A DNA stretch of 9,885 nt, taken from contig DATEKI010000120.1 in assembly GCA_035277545.1 (NCBI GenBank), forward strand, positions 1 to 9,885, written 5' to 3'. The translations under genes were made by a program, and so were the position numbers. The DNA comes from 66-474 sp035277545 (GTDB lineage: Bacteria > Pseudomonadota > Gammaproteobacteria > Xanthomonadales > Rhodanobacteraceae). Of the stretch, positions 7,860 through 9,885 are shown one piece after another (positions within the stretch are counted from its first letter, which is position 1; each line of letters begins with the position of its first letter). Below the pieces are notes generated by a model, which was given only the letters and a program-made list of their open reading frames with translations, made no database searches and had not been told where the DNA came from.

Positions 7860-7879
7860 GGGTTCATCCTTTCAATCAT
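7856..7879 (-). CDS. Possible 7-codon leader mini-ORF between aroC and asd
   Basis: In the short aroC–asd gap the minus strand encodes MIERMNP followed by TGA. It is preceded by GAAGG about 8 nt before its ATG, overlapping the aroC stop. Its TGA overlaps the asd TTG start as TTGA, the geometry of translational coupling. It is too short for statistical support, and the Shine–Dalgarno sequence of asd itself lies within it, so it may be chance. Confidence 0.25.
   Translation of the reverse strand: MIERMNP
7867..7871 (-). promoter_or_regulatory. Shine–Dalgarno site fixing the TTG start of asd
   Basis: The minus strand reads AAGGA, 7 nt before the TTG at 7859. With the in-frame TGA at 7874–7872 it leaves TTG as the only reasonable start. 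Confidence 0.75.
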
Positions 7880-7890
7880 GTTCGACACCT

Positions 7891-9003
7891 TCAACGCGAC
7901 GCCGGGATGCGCGGCGCGACTTCACCCACGTCGCCGCACTGCGCCCGATGCCGGAGCGCCTGGTCCATCAACACCAGCGCCACCATCGCCTCGGCGATTG
8001 GCGTCGCGCGGATGCCCACGCAGGGGTCGTGGCGGCCCTTGGTGCGGACCTCCGTTTCCCCGCCCGCGGTGTCCACGCTTCGACTTGGTGTCGGAATGCT
8101 CGAGGTGGGCTTCAGCGCGATCGACGCGACGATATCCTGCCCCGACGAAATGCCGCCCAGTATGCCGCCAGCATGATTGGACGTAAAGCCGTCCAAATGC
8201 ATTTCGTCGCGGTGCCCGCCGCCCTTCTGGGCGACGCTGGCGAAGCCCGCGCCGATCTCGACGCCCTTCACGGCGTTGATCGACATCAACGCCGACGCCA
8301 GCTCCGCATCCAGCTTGCCGTACACCGGCTCGCCCCAGCCAGGCGGCACGCCGGTCGCGACGACGTCGATCCGCGCCCCGCAGGAATCTCCGGCCTTGCG
8401 CAGCGCGTTGATCCGCGCCTCCAGTTCCGGCACCTGCGCAGCGACCGGCCAGAAGAACGGATTGGCTTCCACGACGTCGAAGTCGATGGCCGCGGCATCG
8501 GACAGGCTCGGCACGATGTCGTCCATCTGCGCCATCCAGCCGTGCACCTCGACGCCGAATTTTTCCCTCAGCCATTTCTTCGCGATCACGGCAGCGGCGA
8601 CGCGCATCGCGGTTTCGCGCGCCGAGGCACGCCCGCCGCCACGCGGATCGCGGATGCCGTATTTCTGCCAGTACGTGTAGTCGGCGTGGCCCGGGCGGAA
8701 GACTTGCGCGATTTCGTCGTAATCCTTCGAGCGCGCATCGGTGTTGCGGATCAAGAGCGCGATCGGCGTACCGGTGGTCCTGCCTTCGTACACGCCGGAG
8801 AGGATTTCCACCGCGTCGGCCTCGCGTCGCTGCGAGGTATAGCGCGACTTGCCGGTCGCACGACGTGCAAGATCGTGGGCAAAGTCGTCCGGCGCGATCG
8901 CGATACCCGGGGGGCAACCGTCGACGACGCATCCGATGGCAGGCCCGTGCGACTCGCCGAAGGTCGTGACCGCAAACAATTTGCCGAAGGTGTTGGAGGA
9001 CAC
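7891..9003 (-). CDS. aroC: Chorismate synthase (GTG start)
   Basis: AroC converts 5-enolpyruvylshikimate 3-phosphate to chorismate using reduced FMN, the last step of the shikimate pathway and the source of precursor for the trp genes downstream. The 370-residue product is slightly longer than the E. coli enzyme and carries the family signatures in order. These are TTFGESHGPAIG with the catalytic His19, RPGHADYTYWQKYGIRDPRG with His106, the GGGRASARET loop, and RSVDTAGGE followed by GRHDPCVGIR. The start is GTG at 9003: an in-frame TGA lies two codons upstream, and the product then opens MSSNTFGKLF as in homologues. The Shine–Dalgarno sequence is weak. It follows the acetyltransferase gene by 35 nt and precedes asd by 31 nt. 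Confidence 0.97.
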   Translation of the reverse strand: MSSNTFGKLFAVTTFGESHGPAIGCVVDGCPPGIAIAPDDFAHDLARRATGKSRYTSQRREADAVEILSGVYEGRTTGTPIALLIRNTDARSKDYDEIAQVFRPGHADYTYWQKYGIRDPRGGGRASARETAMRVAAAVIAKKWLREKFGVEVHGWMAQMDDIVPSLSDAAAIDFDVVEANPFFWPVAAQVPELEARINALRKAGDSCGARIDVVATGVPPGWGEPVYGKLDAELASALMSINAVKGVEIGAGFASVAQKGGGHRDEMHLDGFTSNHAGGILGGISSGQDIVASIALKPTSSIPTPSRSVDTAGGETEVRTKGRHDPCVGIRATPIAEAMVALVLMDQALRHRAQCGDVGEVAPRIPASR

Positions 9004-9038
9004 GTGCGCTCAATCCGTCGGGAACCCACGCGGCAAGC

Positions 9039-9563
9039 TTAACGGTCGCCGGTGCCGTCCGGCGCAGCCAGCCACTCAGCCGCTGCAAGTTCGAACATCG
9101 CATCACCACCATGGTCGGCGACGCGACGCATGCCCAGCCCTTCCAGCAGCCGCATGCACATGAAGTTGCGCGGCTCGACGAAAGCCACCGCGCGCGGTTT
9201 GCGCAAACCGCCGAACACGAAATCCAGCATGACTTCCAGCGCCTCGCGCGCGTAGCCCTGGCGCTGCCGCGCCGGCGAGAGGCTGACGCCCAACTCCACC
9301 CTCTGGTCGACCAGGAAGTGCAATCCGAGGTCGCCGATCAGTTCGCCCGAATCGCGCAGGCGGATCGCGCGCTGCCACCACGTATCCGGCACGTCCGGCA
9401 CCAGATCGTGTTGCGCTTCGATGAACCGCTTCGCCTCCGCGACCGAAGCCGGCTTCCAGCCCTGGAAACGTGCGACCGCCGGATCGGCGCGGTATGCGAA
9501 CAATGCCTCCGCATCCTCGTCGCGCAATGCGTCCAGCCGCAGGCGCGCGGTCACGATCTCCAT
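9039..9563 (-). CDS. GNAT family N-acetyltransferase, RimJ/RimL-like
   Basis: The 174-residue product has the fold order of the RimJ/RimL branch of GNAT enzymes, which transfer acetyl from acetyl-CoA to amines, often protein N-termini or small molecules. Visible features are the opening IVTARLRLDALRDEDAEALF, a GELIGDLGLHF strand, the acetyl-CoA loop ARQRQGYAREAL (98–109) carrying the Q/R-x-x-G-x-A pattern, and the C-terminal EPRNFMCMRLLEGLGM motif. In that last motif the usual Ser after Asn-x-x is Cys136. The substrate cannot be read from the sequence. The ATG at 9563 follows the prmB stop by 1 nt, implying translational coupling with a ribosomal-protein methyltransferase. A ribosomal-protein substrate is therefore a reasonable guess only. 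The frame extends to 9635, but that part overlaps prmB. Confidence 0.9.
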   Translation of the reverse strand: MEIVTARLRLDALRDEDAEALFAYRADPAVARFQGWKPASVAEAKRFIEAQHDLVPDVPDTWWQRAIRLRDSGELIGDLGLHFLVDQRVELGVSLSPARQRQGYAREALEVMLDFVFGGLRKPRAVAFVEPRNFMCMRLLEGLGMRRVADHGGDAMFELAAAEWLAAPDGTGDR

Positions 9564-9564
9564 G

Positions 9565-9885
9565 TCAGCGCTTCGCGGCCGCGCGGATCGACGCCGCGTG
9601 TTCGACCAGGTCACGGCGCTCCAGCGCGAACACACCCATCGGTCCGACCTTGAATTCGATCCACACGAACGGCACGTCCGGGAGCAATGCCGCGAGCGCG
9701 CGTTCGCTCATCCCGACCTCGACGATCAGCAGCCCGTCCTCCGTCAGATGATCGGGCGCGTCGCGCAGGATGCGCAACGCGATGTCCAGTCCGTCCGCGC
9801 CCGCGGTCAGGCCCAGCTTCGGCTCGTGCGCGTACTCGCCCGGCAGCGTGGCGTATTCGGCATCGGTGACGTAGGGCGGATTGGA
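9565..9885 (-). CDS. prmB: Ribosomal protein uL3 N5-glutamine methyltransferase, C-terminal part
   Basis: The 5' part lies outside the window; 106 codons and the stop are present. The visible part begins at the catalytic SNPPYVTDAEY segment. NPPY binds the glutamine side chain to be methylated in the HemK/PrmC/PrmB family. It continues with EYAHEPKLGLTAGADGLD, LTEDGLLIVEVG and PDVPFVWIEF, closely matching the C-terminal half of E. coli PrmB. PrmB uses S-adenosylmethionine to methylate a glutamine of ribosomal protein uL3 during 50S assembly. PrmC is the alternative, but the EP-x-LGL and W-x-EF pattern and the position just upstream of aroC, as in E. coli, favour PrmB. Confidence 0.9.
   Translation of the reverse strand, partial: SNPPYVTDAEYATLPGEYAHEPKLGLTAGADGLDIALRILRDAPDHLTEDGLLIVEVGMSERALAALLPDVPFVWIEFKVGPMGVFALERRDLVEHAASIRAAAKR

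Noticed and set aside
6741..9042. Plus-strand open frames of 481 and 364 codons opposite asd and aroC
   Set aside because: Both mirror complete genes with intact catalytic motifs. The antisense products show no domain.

Overview
The window reads as a high-GC gammaproteobacterial chromosome segment, most likely from the Lysobacterales (Xanthomonadales), perhaps Rhodanobacteraceae or Lysobacteraceae. The basis is the gene order aroC–asd–fimV–truA–trpF–trpB–trpA, which from memory is typical of that order, with prmB just upstream of aroC as in many gammaproteobacteria. Every gene I can support lies on the minus strand, so transcription runs from high to low coordinates. The long plus-strand open frames are shadows of these genes.

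Layout in transcription order. Positions 9885–9039 hold the 3' part of prmB (ribosomal protein uL3 glutamine methyltransferase) and, 1 nt later, a RimJ/RimL-type GNAT acetyltransferase. Positions 9003–6831 hold aroC (chorismate synthase, GTG start) and asd (aspartate-semialdehyde dehydrogenase, TTG start), separated by 31 nt that contain a possible 7-codon leader ORF. Positions 6807–4482 hold a small exported coiled-coil protein of unknown function followed by fimV, the LysM/TPR polar hub protein of type IV pilus biology. Positions 4472–1838 hold truA, trpF and trpB, with truA–trpF and trpF–trpB joined by 4-nt ATGA overlaps. A 104-nt gap carrying an inverted repeat then separates trpB from trpA (1733–927).

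After trpA, a 205-nt non-coding stretch carries a perfect FNR/ANR box (TTGAT-N4-ATCAA) with a -10-like element at class II spacing. Downstream lie a short CuA-containing cytochrome oxidase subunit II and the first 57 codons of a heme-copper oxidase subunit I. This pair looks like its own oxygen-responsive transcription unit, not part of the trp operon.

The chorismate and tryptophan genes (aroC, trpF, trpB, trpA) and asd form an amino-acid biosynthesis block interleaved with housekeeping RNA and protein modification genes (truA, prmB). Most of the window is ordinary core genome. I see no mobile element, CRISPR array, RNA gene or defence system. The leads worth following are the FNR-box oxidase promoter, the structured trpB–trpA spacer, the small coiled-coil protein whose coil aligns without gaps to part of the FimV coil, and the mini-ORF in front of asd.
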